This document shows positions 25,336 through 33,645 of a stretch of DNA of 64,000 nt, piece after piece. Origin of the DNA: Virgibacillus_P tibetensis (lineage in GTDB: Bacteria; Bacillota; Bacilli; Bacillales; Amphibacillaceae); the NCBI RefSeq assembly GCF_036026595.1, contig NZ_JARZFX010000002.1, positions 372,001-436,000 of the forward strand, written 5' to 3'. Under the pieces are notes generated by a model that was not told the DNA's origin, did not search any database, and saw only the letters and a list, made by a program, of their open reading frames with translations. Positions within the stretch are counted from its first letter, which is position 1, and each line of letters opens with the position of its first letter. A program made the position numbers and the translations under genes.

Positions 25336-26883
25336 ATGATAACACCATACACGCATGAACCATTTACAGACTTTTCTGTAGAAGAAAACAAGAAAGCGAT
25401 GGAAGCAGCGCTTAAGCAAGTAGAATCCAAGCTTGGAAAACATCACGACCTGCTCGTTGGAGGGGAACGGATCTCTACAAAGGAGAAAATCGTTTCTGTA
25501 AATCCTGCTAATAAAGAAGAGGTTGTCGGGACGGTTTCAAAAGCAACACAGGAAATTGCGGAGAAAGCTATTCAAACAGCACATGAAGCATTTCAAACAT
25601 GGAAATATACAAAGGCAATTGATCGTGCCAACATTTTGATGCGTGCAGCTCAAATTGTTCGTCGCAGAAAACATGAATTTTCCGCTTTACTTATTAAAGA
25701 AGCCGGAAAGCCATGGAAAGAAGCAGACGCTGATACTGCAGAAGCAATTGACTTTATGGAATATTATGCACGTCAGATGCTGGATCTGGAAAAAGGCAAA
25801 GAAATTAACAGCCGCCCAGGTGAATTTAACCGCTACTTCTATGCACCAACAGGTGTAACAGTAACGATTTCACCATGGAACTTCGCGTTTGCAATTATGG
25901 CCGGTACCACTGTAGCCCCCCTTGTTACGGGTAACACAGTATTATTGAAGCCTGCAAGTGCAACACCAGTTATTGCAGCTGAATTTGTTGAAGTTCTGCA
26001 AGAAGCTGGCGTACCTGAAGGCGTAGTAAACTTCATTCCAGGAAGTGGTGCTGAAGTTGGGGATTATCTTGTGGATCACCCTAAAACATCATTAATTACA
26101 TTCACTGGTTCCCGTGATGTTGGAACAAGAATGTATGAGCGTGCAGCAGTAGTACAAAAAGAACAGAACCATTTAAAACGCGTGATTGTTGAAATGGGTG
26201 GAAAAGATACAGTCGTTGTTGACAAAGATGCCGACCTGGATCTAGCAGCAGAATCTATTGTTGTATCTGCTTTTGCATTTTCTGGTCAAAAATGTTCTGC
26301 AGGATCCCGCGCTGTTGTGCTTGAGGAAGTGTATGATGAAGTTCTTGAGAAAGTTATCAAACTTACGAATGAACTTACTGTAGGAGAAGCGAAATCAAAT
26401 GACATTTATATGGGACCAGTTGTTGATCAGGGTGCCTATGACAAGATTATGAACTATATCGAAATTGGAAAACAAGAAGGACGTCTCGTTGCAGGTGGTA
26501 CTGGTGATGATTCGAAAGGGTACTTCATTCAGCCAACAATATTTGCTGATGTAGATGTAAATGCACGAATCATGCAGGAAGAAATTTTCGGTCCGGTTGT
26601 TGCTTTTGCTAAAGCCAGGGACTTCGACCATGCACTGGAGATCGCTAACAACTCTGAGTATGGCTTAACTGGTGCGGTAATCACGAATAATCGTGATCAT
26701 ATCGACCAGGCTACCATGGAATTCCACGTTGGGAACTTGTATTTTAACCGTAACTGTACAGGTGCAATTGTTGGGTATCATCCATTTGGCGGATTCAAAA
26801 TGTCAGGAACCGATTCCAAAGCAGGTGGACCTGATTATTTAACACTTCACATGCTTGCAAGAACAGTATCTGAAATGTACTAA
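25336..26883 (+). CDS. rocA: L-glutamate gamma-semialdehyde (1-pyrroline-5-carboxylate) dehydrogenase
   Basis: This 515-residue aldehyde dehydrogenase oxidises glutamate semialdehyde to glutamate with NAD+. The catalytic residues are Glu286 (VEMGGKD) and Cys320 (SGQKCSAGSR); the substrate-side motif SPWNFAFAI and the late PFGGFKMSGTDSKAGG are present. The ATG at 25336 is taken because TTGGAGGG stands just before it; the frame is open upstream to 25276 through the promoter. It is the first gene of the RocR/sigma-54 operon. Confidence 0.97.
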   Translation: MITPYTHEPFTDFSVEENKKAMEAALKQVESKLGKHHDLLVGGERISTKEKIVSVNPANKEEVVGTVSKATQEIAEKAIQTAHEAFQTWKYTKAIDRANILMRAAQIVRRRKHEFSALLIKEAGKPWKEADADTAEAIDFMEYYARQMLDLEKGKEINSRPGEFNRYFYAPTGVTVTISPWNFAFAIMAGTTVAPLVTGNTVLLKPASATPVIAAEFVEVLQEAGVPEGVVNFIPGSGAEVGDYLVDHPKTSLITFTGSRDVGTRMYERAAVVQKEQNHLKRVIVEMGGKDTVVVDKDADLDLAAESIVVSAFAFSGQKCSAGSRAVVLEEVYDEVLEKVIKLTNELTVGEAKSNDIYMGPVVDQGAYDKIMNYIEIGKQEGRLVAGGTGDDSKGYFIQPTIFADVDVNARIMQEEIFGPVVAFAKARDFDHALEIANNSEYGLTGAVITNNRDHIDQATMEFHVGNLYFNRNCTGAIVGYHPFGGFKMSGTDSKAGGPDYLTLHMLARTVSEMY

Positions 26884-26908
26884 GACAGGTTGCGTAAATC
26901 AGGCTTGT

Positions 26909-26936
26909 GCGCGGACCCCATTTGGGAATCCGCGTG
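26909..26936 (+). other. Intercistronic hairpin between rocA and rocD
   Basis: GCGCGGA and TCCGCGT form a stem with CCC/GGG pairing inside, in the 105-bp rocA-rocD gap. There is no U-run, so mRNA processing or stabilisation is likelier than termination. Confidence 0.5.
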
Positions 26937-26988
26937 CTCAGTCTGTGAACGCATATTTATTTCTAAATTTTTTAAGGAGGAATTACAC

Positions 26989-28194
26989 ATGACAACAGCA
27001 GCAACGAAAACGAATGAAATTATTGATCAAACAACACAATACGGGGCTCCTAATTACCACCCACTTCCCATTGTTATTTCAGAAGCAGAAGGCGCTTGGG
27101 TAAAGGATCCGGAAGGCAACCAATATATGGATATGCTAAGTGCATACTCGGCTGTAAACCAAGGTCATCGTCATCCGAAGATTATTGAAGCATTAAAGAA
27201 GCAGGCAGATCGTGTTACCTTAACTTCCCGTGCTTTTCACAATGACCAGCTTGGACCCTTTTACCAAAAAGTTTCCGAAATAACCGGCAAAAATATGGTA
27301 CTACCAATGAATACAGGCGCAGAAGCCGTTGAAACTGCAGTAAAAGCTGCTAGAAGATGGGCATATGATCAAAAGAATGTAGCTGAGAATCAAGCAGAGA
27401 TCATCGCATGTGAAGGCAACTTCCATGGAAGGACAATGACAGCGGTTTCTTTATCCTCTGATCCGGATAACAAGCGTGGCTTTGGGCCGATGTTACCAGG
27501 TATTAAAGTAATTCCTTACGGTGATATCGAAGCATTGAAAGCTGCAATTACACCGAATACGGCTGGTTTCTTACTTGAGCCCATCCAGGGTGAAGCTGGG
27601 ATTATCATCCCTCCGGAAGGCTTCCTGAAAGAAGCATATGATGTTTGTAAAAATGAAAATGTACTGTTTATTGCAGATGAAATTCAATCCGGACTTGGCC
27701 GATCCGGGAAAATGTTCGCCTGTGACTGGGAAGATGTTAAGCCTGACATGTTTATTCTCGGAAAAGCACTTGGAGGCGGTGTGATGCCAATTTCATGTGT
27801 TGTTGCTGACGAAAATGTTTTAAGTGTATTTAATCCAGGTTCACATGGTTCAACTTTCGGTGGTAACCCACTCGCCAGTGCTGTAGCTATTGCCGCTTTG
27901 GAAGTAATCCAAGACGAAAAGCTAGCAGATCGCTCTCTTGAGCTTGGTAATTATTTTCAAAAGAAGCTGAAAGAAATTGATAACCCAATCATTAAGGAAG
28001 TTCGCGGAAAAGGGTTATTTGTTGGTGTGGAATTACACACGCATGCGCGCCCGTACTGCGAAAAACTAAAAACCGAGGGATTACTCTGTAAAGAAACACA
28101 TGAAAATGTCATTCGCTTTGCTCCCCCGCTGATCATCAAGCAGGAAGATCTGGACTGGGCAATAGAAAAAATTCAACGGGTTTTATCTAACTAG
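26989..28194 (+). CDS. rocD: Ornithine aminotransferase
   Basis: This 401-residue PLP enzyme converts ornithine and 2-oxoglutarate to glutamate semialdehyde and glutamate. The PLP lysine is Lys259 (FILGKALGGG); ADEIQSGLGRSG and the HGSTFGGNPL motif are intact. The ATG follows AAGGAGG; the upstream in-frame extension has no ribosome site. Its product is the substrate of RocA encoded upstream. Confidence 0.97.
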   Translation: MTTAATKTNEIIDQTTQYGAPNYHPLPIVISEAEGAWVKDPEGNQYMDMLSAYSAVNQGHRHPKIIEALKKQADRVTLTSRAFHNDQLGPFYQKVSEITGKNMVLPMNTGAEAVETAVKAARRWAYDQKNVAENQAEIIACEGNFHGRTMTAVSLSSDPDNKRGFGPMLPGIKVIPYGDIEALKAAITPNTAGFLLEPIQGEAGIIIPPEGFLKEAYDVCKNENVLFIADEIQSGLGRSGKMFACDWEDVKPDMFILGKALGGGVMPISCVVADENVLSVFNPGSHGSTFGGNPLASAVAIAALEVIQDEKLADRSLELGNYFQKKLKEIDNPIIKEVRGKGLFVGVELHTHARPYCEKLKTEGLLCKETHENVIRFAPPLIIKQEDLDWAIEKIQRVLSN

Positions 28195-28230
28195 TATTTT
28201 TTACTATAACTCTATGACGAGGTGCAAATA

Positions 28231-29523
28231 ATGGGAACGACAGAAGTTCTGGAAATGGAACAAAAGCAGCAAAAGATTAAAAACGATTCATTGGGTCTCT
28301 TTAGTTCTACACAAACGATTATTAATGAAGCCTTGAATTACCTGGGGTATCCGGAAGAAGTGTATGAACTCCTGAAAGAGCCGATACGAATGTTGACTGT
28401 AAGAATTCCTGTCCGAATGGATGACGGAAAAATTAAAGTCTTCACTGGCTATCGTGCACAGCATAATGATGCTGTTGGTCCTACAAAAGGGGGCGTACGT
28501 TTTCATCCGGAAGTAAATGAAACCGAAGTAAAGGCGCTTGCCATGTGGATGAGCTTAAAATGTGGTATCGTTGACCTTCCCTATGGTGGTGGTAAAGGCG
28601 GTATTATTTGTGATCCAAGAGAGATGTCCTTTCGCGAGCTGGAAGGTTTAAGCCGCGGTTATGTACGCGCAATCAGTCAGATCGTTGGGCCAACGAAGGA
28701 TATTCCAGCACCAGATGTATTTACAAATTCGCAGATCATGGCTTGGATGATGGATGAATACAGCAGTCTTAGAGAATTTGATTCGCCAGGATTCATCACA
28801 GGAAAGCCCATTGTACTTGGTGGTTCCCACGGTCGTGAAACTGCAACAGCAAGAGGAGTAACGATTTGCGTTGAAGAAGCAGCAAGGAAAAAAGGGATTG
28901 GATTAAAAGGAGCCCGTATAATCATTCAGGGCTTTGGTAATGCAGGCAGCTACCTATCCAAATTCATGCATGACGCTGGGGCAAAGGTAGTTGGAATTTC
29001 CGATGCTCATGGGGCACTCTATGATCAAAATGGACTGGATATTGATTATTTACTTGATCGTCGTGACAGTTATGGTACGGTTACCAACTTATTTAGTACC
29101 ACGATTAGTAACAAAGAGCTACTTGAACAAGAGTGCGACATTCTTATTCCTGCCGCTGTCGCCAATCAAATTACGATTGAAAATGCAAAGGATATTAAAG
29201 CGTCAATAATTGTAGAAGCAGCGAATGGCCCAACTACCTTAGAAGCTACCAAAATAGTAACCAAACGCGGCATATTACTTGTGCCTGATGTACTTGCGAG
29301 CTCTGGAGGGGTAACTGTATCCTACTTTGAGTGGGTACAGAACAACCAAGGATACTATTGGACCGAAGAAGAAGTTCTAAGGAAATTACGTATCATTTTA
29401 GTAGATTCATTTGAGAAAGTTTATGAAGCTTCTAACAAACACCAGGTAGATATGCGTCTGGCTGCCTATATCGTTGGTATTCGAAAAATGGCTGAGGCAT
29501 CCCGTTTTAGAGGATGGGTATAA
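28231..29523 (+). CDS. rocG: Catabolic NAD-type glutamate dehydrogenase
   Basis: This 430-residue enzyme deaminates glutamate to 2-oxoglutarate and ammonium, the last step from arginine. The active-site lysines lie in GPTKGGVRFHP, KCGIVDLP (Lys110) and YGGGKGGI (Lys122); the NAD domain has GFGNAG. The ATG at 28231 is spaced 8 bp from GAGG, better than the GTG at 28222. In B. subtilis rocG is a separate unit; here it is joined to rocAD, so ornithine to 2-oxoglutarate is one transcript. A gudB-type assignment cannot be excluded. Confidence 0.95.
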   Translation: MGTTEVLEMEQKQQKIKNDSLGLFSSTQTIINEALNYLGYPEEVYELLKEPIRMLTVRIPVRMDDGKIKVFTGYRAQHNDAVGPTKGGVRFHPEVNETEVKALAMWMSLKCGIVDLPYGGGKGGIICDPREMSFRELEGLSRGYVRAISQIVGPTKDIPAPDVFTNSQIMAWMMDEYSSLREFDSPGFITGKPIVLGGSHGRETATARGVTICVEEAARKKGIGLKGARIIIQGFGNAGSYLSKFMHDAGAKVVGISDAHGALYDQNGLDIDYLLDRRDSYGTVTNLFSTTISNKELLEQECDILIPAAVANQITIENAKDIKASIIVEAANGPTTLEATKIVTKRGILLVPDVLASSGGVTVSYFEWVQNNQGYYWTEEEVLRKLRIILVDSFEKVYEASNKHQVDMRLAAYIVGIRKMAEASRFRGWV

Positions 29524-29540
29524 TTTCAAAATGAAAGCCA

Positions 29541-29557
29541 TTTCGTTTATACGGAAA
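29541..29557. promoter_or_regulatory. IclR-type palindrome upstream of the lipoyl-like gene
   Basis: TTTCGTTTATACGGAAA matches the dyad upstream of the AGCS symporter in 14 of 17 positions and lies 30 bp before the next start. The IclR gene at 39086 is the likely partner. Confidence 0.5.
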
Positions 29558-29587
29558 TGAAAATTTTATAAAAGGAAAGGTGAAATC

Positions 29588-29842
29588 GTGAAGGATATTT
29601 TTCAAACCGTTTACAGTCCTTGCTGTGGTACAGTGGAAAAGATTTTTGTTGAACCGATGTCTTATGTGTATGAATGGGAAAAGTTAGTTTTAATCAAGAC
29701 AAATGAAGAAAAGGAAATAGAAGTATCCATAGGTGTCAGCGGAAACATCACTGCCCTGGAAATTTCACAGGGTCAATACGTAACTCCTGATACGGCTCTA
29801 GCTGTTCTAAAAGATGATTTGGAAATTACCGGGAGCGATTAG
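29588..29842 (+). CDS. Small biotin/lipoyl-like domain protein lacking the modified lysine
   Basis: This 84-residue protein consists of one biotinyl/lipoyl-type hybrid motif: GTVEKIFVEP, then VLIKTNEEKEIEV where carriers have the MKM turn, then GNITALEISQGQYV. The lysine that would receive biotin or lipoate is not there; the turn reads NEEK. The GTG start follows AAAGGAAAGG. It stands 64 bp after rocG and ahead of a strong hairpin. A scaffold, chaperone-like or metabolite-sensing role is possible, but no function is known to me. Confidence 0.75.
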   Translation: MKDIFQTVYSPCCGTVEKIFVEPMSYVYEWEKLVLIKTNEEKEIEVSIGVSGNITALEISQGQYVTPDTALAVLKDDLEITGSD

Positions 29843-29850
29843 TAGATTTA

Positions 29851-29879
29851 TTGGTGAGGGGATGACCTCCCCTCACCAA
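29851..29879 (+). terminator. Strong hairpin ending the roc operon
   Basis: TTGGTGAGGGG pairs perfectly with CCCCTCACCAA over a 7-base loop. The U-run is missing, so termination may be partial. Confidence 0.6.
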
Positions 29880-29915
29880 GATCACTTTAATAAACAAATG
29901 AAGTTCAGCGTTTTA

Positions 29916-30008
29916 TCATCTTCGTTTTAAGATATTTGCCGTTCCAAGTACCGCTATCGCGATGCTCATGATGACCGCATACATCCATGACGCCTGAATA
30001 TTAGATGA
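29916..30008 (-). pseudogene. Possible 3' remnant of a transporter gene
   Basis: The minus frame encodes about 31 codons ending in a hydrophobic helix (SWMYAVIMSIAIAVLGTA, then NILKRR and a stop). Stops occur upstream in the same frame. It looks like the last membrane helix of a secondary transporter, but no family can be named. The remainder of 29880-30149 holds nothing else recognised. Confidence 0.35.
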
Positions 30009-30149
30009 AAATCAAAGCCATTCTCCTCTGTACAAAGAACTGATTATTACATTCCTGATATACTCAGCACAACCAGCGTTTACCATTCTTTTAAATTAAG
30101 TGTCGTTTTTTATTAACCGACTAGATACAACCTAGATGGGGGATACAAT

Positions 30150-31574
30150 ATGAATATTAATATTGAAGATAGAAAAATCAATATCTGGTGGGCATTATTG
30201 CCACTAGTGGTTATGATTACAGCAATGATCTTAACAATCATCGTTTATGAAGGTGAACCTCATATTCCGCTGATTATTGGTACAGGTGCAGCTGCTCTGG
30301 TAGCTTGGAAGCAAGGTTATAAATGGAAAGAAATCGAAGAAATGATGTTCCGCGGTATTCGCCTCGCTCTTCCAGCAGTACTTATTATCATGCTGGTTGG
30401 TCTGACAATAGGCGCCTGGATTGGTGGAGGTATCGTTGCTACGATGATCTATTTTGGACTGAAAGTGATTGCTCCGTCTATTTTTTTGGTAACGATTACA
30501 ATCATTTGTGGAATTGTAGCATTGACGGTAGGAAGCTCATGGGCCACAATGGGAACAATTGGTGTTGCTGGCATGGGAATCGGCATTAGTATGGGTATCC
30601 CGGCACCAATGGTAGCAGGCGCTGTCATTTCCGGAGCTTATTTCGGAGATAAAATGTCTCCACTATCCGACACCACCAACCTTGCAGCGGGACTGACAGA
30701 CACGGATTTATTCACGCATATCAAACATATGCTTTTCACTACCGTTCCTGGTTTATTGATCGCTCTTAGTGTTTTTGCCTATTTAGGAAAAGATTTCGGA
30801 AAAGATTCGATTGAGAGTGCAAGCATTTCGCAAACAATCACTGACATGCAGGCAAATTTCGTTATTTCTCCGTATCTTTTACTGGTACCATTACTTGTTA
30901 TTGTCCTGGTCGCATTTAAAATACCTGCCATTCCAGCAATAGCAGTAGGGGTAATTATGGGCTTCTTTGCCCAAATTATAGTTCAGGGCGATTCTGTCGC
31001 CAGCGCACTTGATGTATTACAGAATGGGTATGCTATTGACACATCAAACGAGATGGTATCTGAGTTATTCAATCGTGGTGGTCTCATGTCTATGATGTAT
31101 ACTGTTTCTATGACTATTGTAGCAATGACATTCGGCGGTATACTGGAATACTCCGGCATGCTGCGGGCAATGATGGACCAGCTGTTAAAAATAGTCAAAA
31201 CTACAGGATCGCTTATCGCATCAACTCTAGGCGCTTGCTTTTTGACGAACGCAACTTGTTCAGAGCAATATATTTCCATTGTCGTGCCATCCAGAATGTT
31301 TGCCAGTGTATACAAGGAAAAAGGCCTGCAATCGAAAAACCTTTCCAGGTCACTGGAAGATGGGGGCACACTGACTTCTGTCTTTATCCCATGGAATACA
31401 TGTGGAGTGTTTATTTACAGCACATTAGGGGTGCACGCTTTTGCTTATGCGCCATACGCTATTTTAAATCTTGCCGTCCCAATGATTGCATTGTTTTATG
31501 CTTTCACAGGTATTACCATTGCAAAAATTGATAAAAACGAAGCGGGTACAGCAGAAAAGGAAGAAACAGCTTAA
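30150..31574 (+). CDS. NhaC-family Na+/H+ antiporter-type transporter
   Basis: This 474-residue membrane protein has about 11-12 helices. GTIGVAGMGIGISMGIPAPMVAGAVISGAYFGDKMSPLSDTTN is the NhaC family core. Members exchange Na+ for protons, and some such as MleN exchange organic anions. Placed among arginine, ornithine and amino-acid genes and lacking a rocE or rocC permease nearby, it might exchange an amino acid, which is inference. It precedes the enolase-superfamily gene by 34 bp and is probably cotranscribed with it and the GNAT gene. Confidence 0.9.
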   Translation: MNINIEDRKINIWWALLPLVVMITAMILTIIVYEGEPHIPLIIGTGAAALVAWKQGYKWKEIEEMMFRGIRLALPAVLIIMLVGLTIGAWIGGGIVATMIYFGLKVIAPSIFLVTITIICGIVALTVGSSWATMGTIGVAGMGIGISMGIPAPMVAGAVISGAYFGDKMSPLSDTTNLAAGLTDTDLFTHIKHMLFTTVPGLLIALSVFAYLGKDFGKDSIESASISQTITDMQANFVISPYLLLVPLLVIVLVAFKIPAIPAIAVGVIMGFFAQIIVQGDSVASALDVLQNGYAIDTSNEMVSELFNRGGLMSMMYTVSMTIVAMTFGGILEYSGMLRAMMDQLLKIVKTTGSLIASTLGACFLTNATCSEQYISIVVPSRMFASVYKEKGLQSKNLSRSLEDGGTLTSVFIPWNTCGVFIYSTLGVHAFAYAPYAILNLAVPMIALFYAFTGITIAKIDKNEAGTAEKEETA

Positions 31575-31608
31575 TTGGTCAGAAAACTTATGCAGAGGAC
31601 GGGTACAA

Positions 31609-32715
31609 ATGAAAATAACTACGATAGAAGTATTTGCAATAGAACTGCCATTGGTCAAGCCATTTGTAATCAGCTATGCAACCTATGATACGATGTCCTC
31701 AGTAATTGTTAAACTTACAACAGATGACGGCACAATCGGTTATGGCGAGGGTGTAGCTGATGAACATGTTACTGGCGAAACAGTAGATAGTATCTTTCAT
31801 ACAGTAACGAAAACGCTTGCCCCACAGATGATCGGCGAGAATCCGATGAACATGGAACGGATTCATGATGTCATGGACAAGGCTATTTATGGCGCACCTA
31901 CCGCTAAGGCTGCTATCGATATTGCCTGCTATGATGCAGTTGGAAAAGCACTCGGGGTTCCAGCCTACGTTTTACTCGGAGGTCGTTACCATAAAAAATT
32001 TCCGATCACACATGTTTTGAGTATTGATTCACCGGAAAAGATGGCTGACGATGCGGAAAAACATGTAAACAAAGGATATACTTCTTTTAAAATGAAAGTC
32101 GGCTACAACGTTGATGAAGATGTCGAACGCATCAAAGCAGTAAAGAAACGGGTAGGAGACAAAATTGCTATTCGTGTGGATGTTAACCAGGGCTGGAAAT
32201 CAGCAGCAGCTACATTACATGCTTTACATAAGCTGGAAAATGTAGCACTGGATTGGCTTGAACAGCCAGTTGTAGCCGATGACATCGATGCCTTGGCAGA
32301 GATTAAAGTAAAAGCAGCCATGCCAATTATGGTCGATGAAGGTCTTCGTGGTTTTAAAGAAATGCGTGAGATTATAGCTAAACGAGCAGCAGATAAAGCA
32401 AATATAAAACTGATGAAATGTGGTGGAATGTACCCTGCTGCAAAGCTGGCAGCAATGGCTGAAATGGCTGGAATTGACTGTCAGGTCGGCTCGATGGTCG
32501 AGTCATCCATCGGCTCTGCAGCAGGATTCCATGTAGCATTTTCCAAAAAGACGATTACAAGTGTGGAATTAACTGGCCCATTGAAATTTTCAAAAGACGT
32601 CGGTAACCTGGCGTACGATGTTCCATTTATTGAATTAAATGAACAGCCGGGGTTGGGAATTGATATTGATGAGTCGGTATTGAAAGAATTAACCGCTTAT
32701 TCAAAGAAGGTGTAA
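31609..32715 (+). CDS. Enolase-superfamily enzyme (muconate-lactonizing subgroup, epimerase/racemase-like)
   Basis: This 368-residue protein has the capping and barrel domains of the subgroup. Catalytic lysines are Lys161/Lys163 (FKMKVG) and Lys267 (NIKLMKCGG); metal ligands are Asp191, Glu218 and Asp243. It resembles Ala-Glu dipeptide epimerases, but the DxD pair that binds the free substrate amino group is replaced by ELT (320-322). The substrate may therefore be N-blocked or non-peptidic. The ATG at 31609 follows AGAGG. It ends 2 bp before the GNAT gene. Confidence 0.88.
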   Translation: MKITTIEVFAIELPLVKPFVISYATYDTMSSVIVKLTTDDGTIGYGEGVADEHVTGETVDSIFHTVTKTLAPQMIGENPMNMERIHDVMDKAIYGAPTAKAAIDIACYDAVGKALGVPAYVLLGGRYHKKFPITHVLSIDSPEKMADDAEKHVNKGYTSFKMKVGYNVDEDVERIKAVKKRVGDKIAIRVDVNQGWKSAAATLHALHKLENVALDWLEQPVVADDIDALAEIKVKAAMPIMVDEGLRGFKEMREIIAKRAADKANIKLMKCGGMYPAAKLAAMAEMAGIDCQVGSMVESSIGSAAGFHVAFSKKTITSVELTGPLKFSKDVGNLAYDVPFIELNEQPGLGIDIDESVLKELTAYSKKV

Positions 32716-32717
32716 AA

Positions 32718-33425
32718 ATGAGTGATACTATTATAACAACAGGAAAACTTCAGGTATCCGGACAACCTTTTGACATCAGATTTCTGAAAGTCAGTGATAT
32801 TCCTGAGATTCTGGATCTTCAGCAATTAGTAGACAAGAAAATGGAAGTTCCTGCATTTCTCCAGCCATTGAGTGAGAAAGAATACCAGAATATCCTGTCA
32901 GGGAATGGCTTTATGATAGGCGTCTTCGTCAATGAAAAAATGATCGCATTCCGGGCCATGCTCATTCCAGAAATCGATGAAGACGAACATCTGGGAATAG
33001 ATGCAGGCCTTTCGAGAAATGAACGCGGGAAAATGATCTATTCGGAAATTTCCAATGTCCACCCTGATTTCCGTGGTAATCGGCTGCAAACGTACATGGG
33101 CGAACTCGTTATGGAACATGTTGACAAGGAACGTTTTCACTATGCAGCAACCACTGTCGCGCCACTCAATATACCCAGCATCAAAGACAAGCTCGTACTG
33201 GGTATGGAGATTATTGAACTGAAGGAGAAATATAACGGAAAGCTGCGATATATCCTGTTTCGGGACTTTACAGAAGATAGGAAGCCACCAAATGTTGCTG
33301 AACAACAAACCATCAGCATGGACAACATCGAAGAACAAGTAAAACTACTTAACCAAGGCTACAAAGGAGTAGCCCTTCAAGAAAAAGACGGTAAATGGCA
33401 CGTTAAATACGTGGGCGGTGCTTAG
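32718..33425 (+). CDS. GNAT-fold acyltransferase-like protein
   Basis: This 235-residue protein carries a GNAT motif A region (ISNVHPDFRGNRLQTYMGELV), with the pyrophosphate-type loop RGNRLQ, after an N-terminal strand-helix pair. It would transfer an acyl group from an acyl-CoA to an amine. It is tightly coupled to the epimerase-like gene. The last residues GGA run into a TAG that is shared with a dispersed repeat, so the natural C-terminus may have been altered. Confidence 0.8.
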   Translation: MSDTIITTGKLQVSGQPFDIRFLKVSDIPEILDLQQLVDKKMEVPAFLQPLSEKEYQNILSGNGFMIGVFVNEKMIAFRAMLIPEIDEDEHLGIDAGLSRNERGKMIYSEISNVHPDFRGNRLQTYMGELVMEHVDKERFHYAATTVAPLNIPSIKDKLVLGMEIIELKEKYNGKLRYILFRDFTEDRKPPNVAEQQTISMDNIEEQVKLLNQGYKGVALQEKDGKWHVKYVGGA

Positions 33426-33454
33426 TGCCTGTCAATTCCCGGTTTTTGTCGAAT
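33425..33454 (+). repeat. Dispersed repeat overlapping the GNAT stop codon
   Basis: TAGTGCCTGTCAATTCCCGG with TTTTTGTCGAAT following. The TAG is the GNAT stop. It is the left half of an inverted pair with 33649-33690. Confidence 0.85.
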
Positions 33455-33502
33455 AATATTAGTTATCCCTTAAGTTAACAGGGGGTAGATATCCAATAAA
33501 AC

Positions 33503-33547
33503 AAAAAATCGTTACACTGAGCGGGATGCTTGGTGCAACGATTTTTT
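33503..33547. terminator. Bidirectional hairpin between GNAT and rocB genes
   Basis: The outer arms AAAAAATCGTT and AACGATTTTTT enclose an inner stem CACTGAGC/GCTTGGTG. T-runs on both sides allow termination of both converging transcripts. It lies inside the inverted repeat pair. Confidence 0.85.
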
Positions 33548-33645
33548 GATACACAGATTTATTTAATGCTTCTTAAAAGTATATAGACATAAACACATTC
33601 TAAAGTGGAGTTACTCGAAATATAGTTGACAACTAAACTGGCAAG

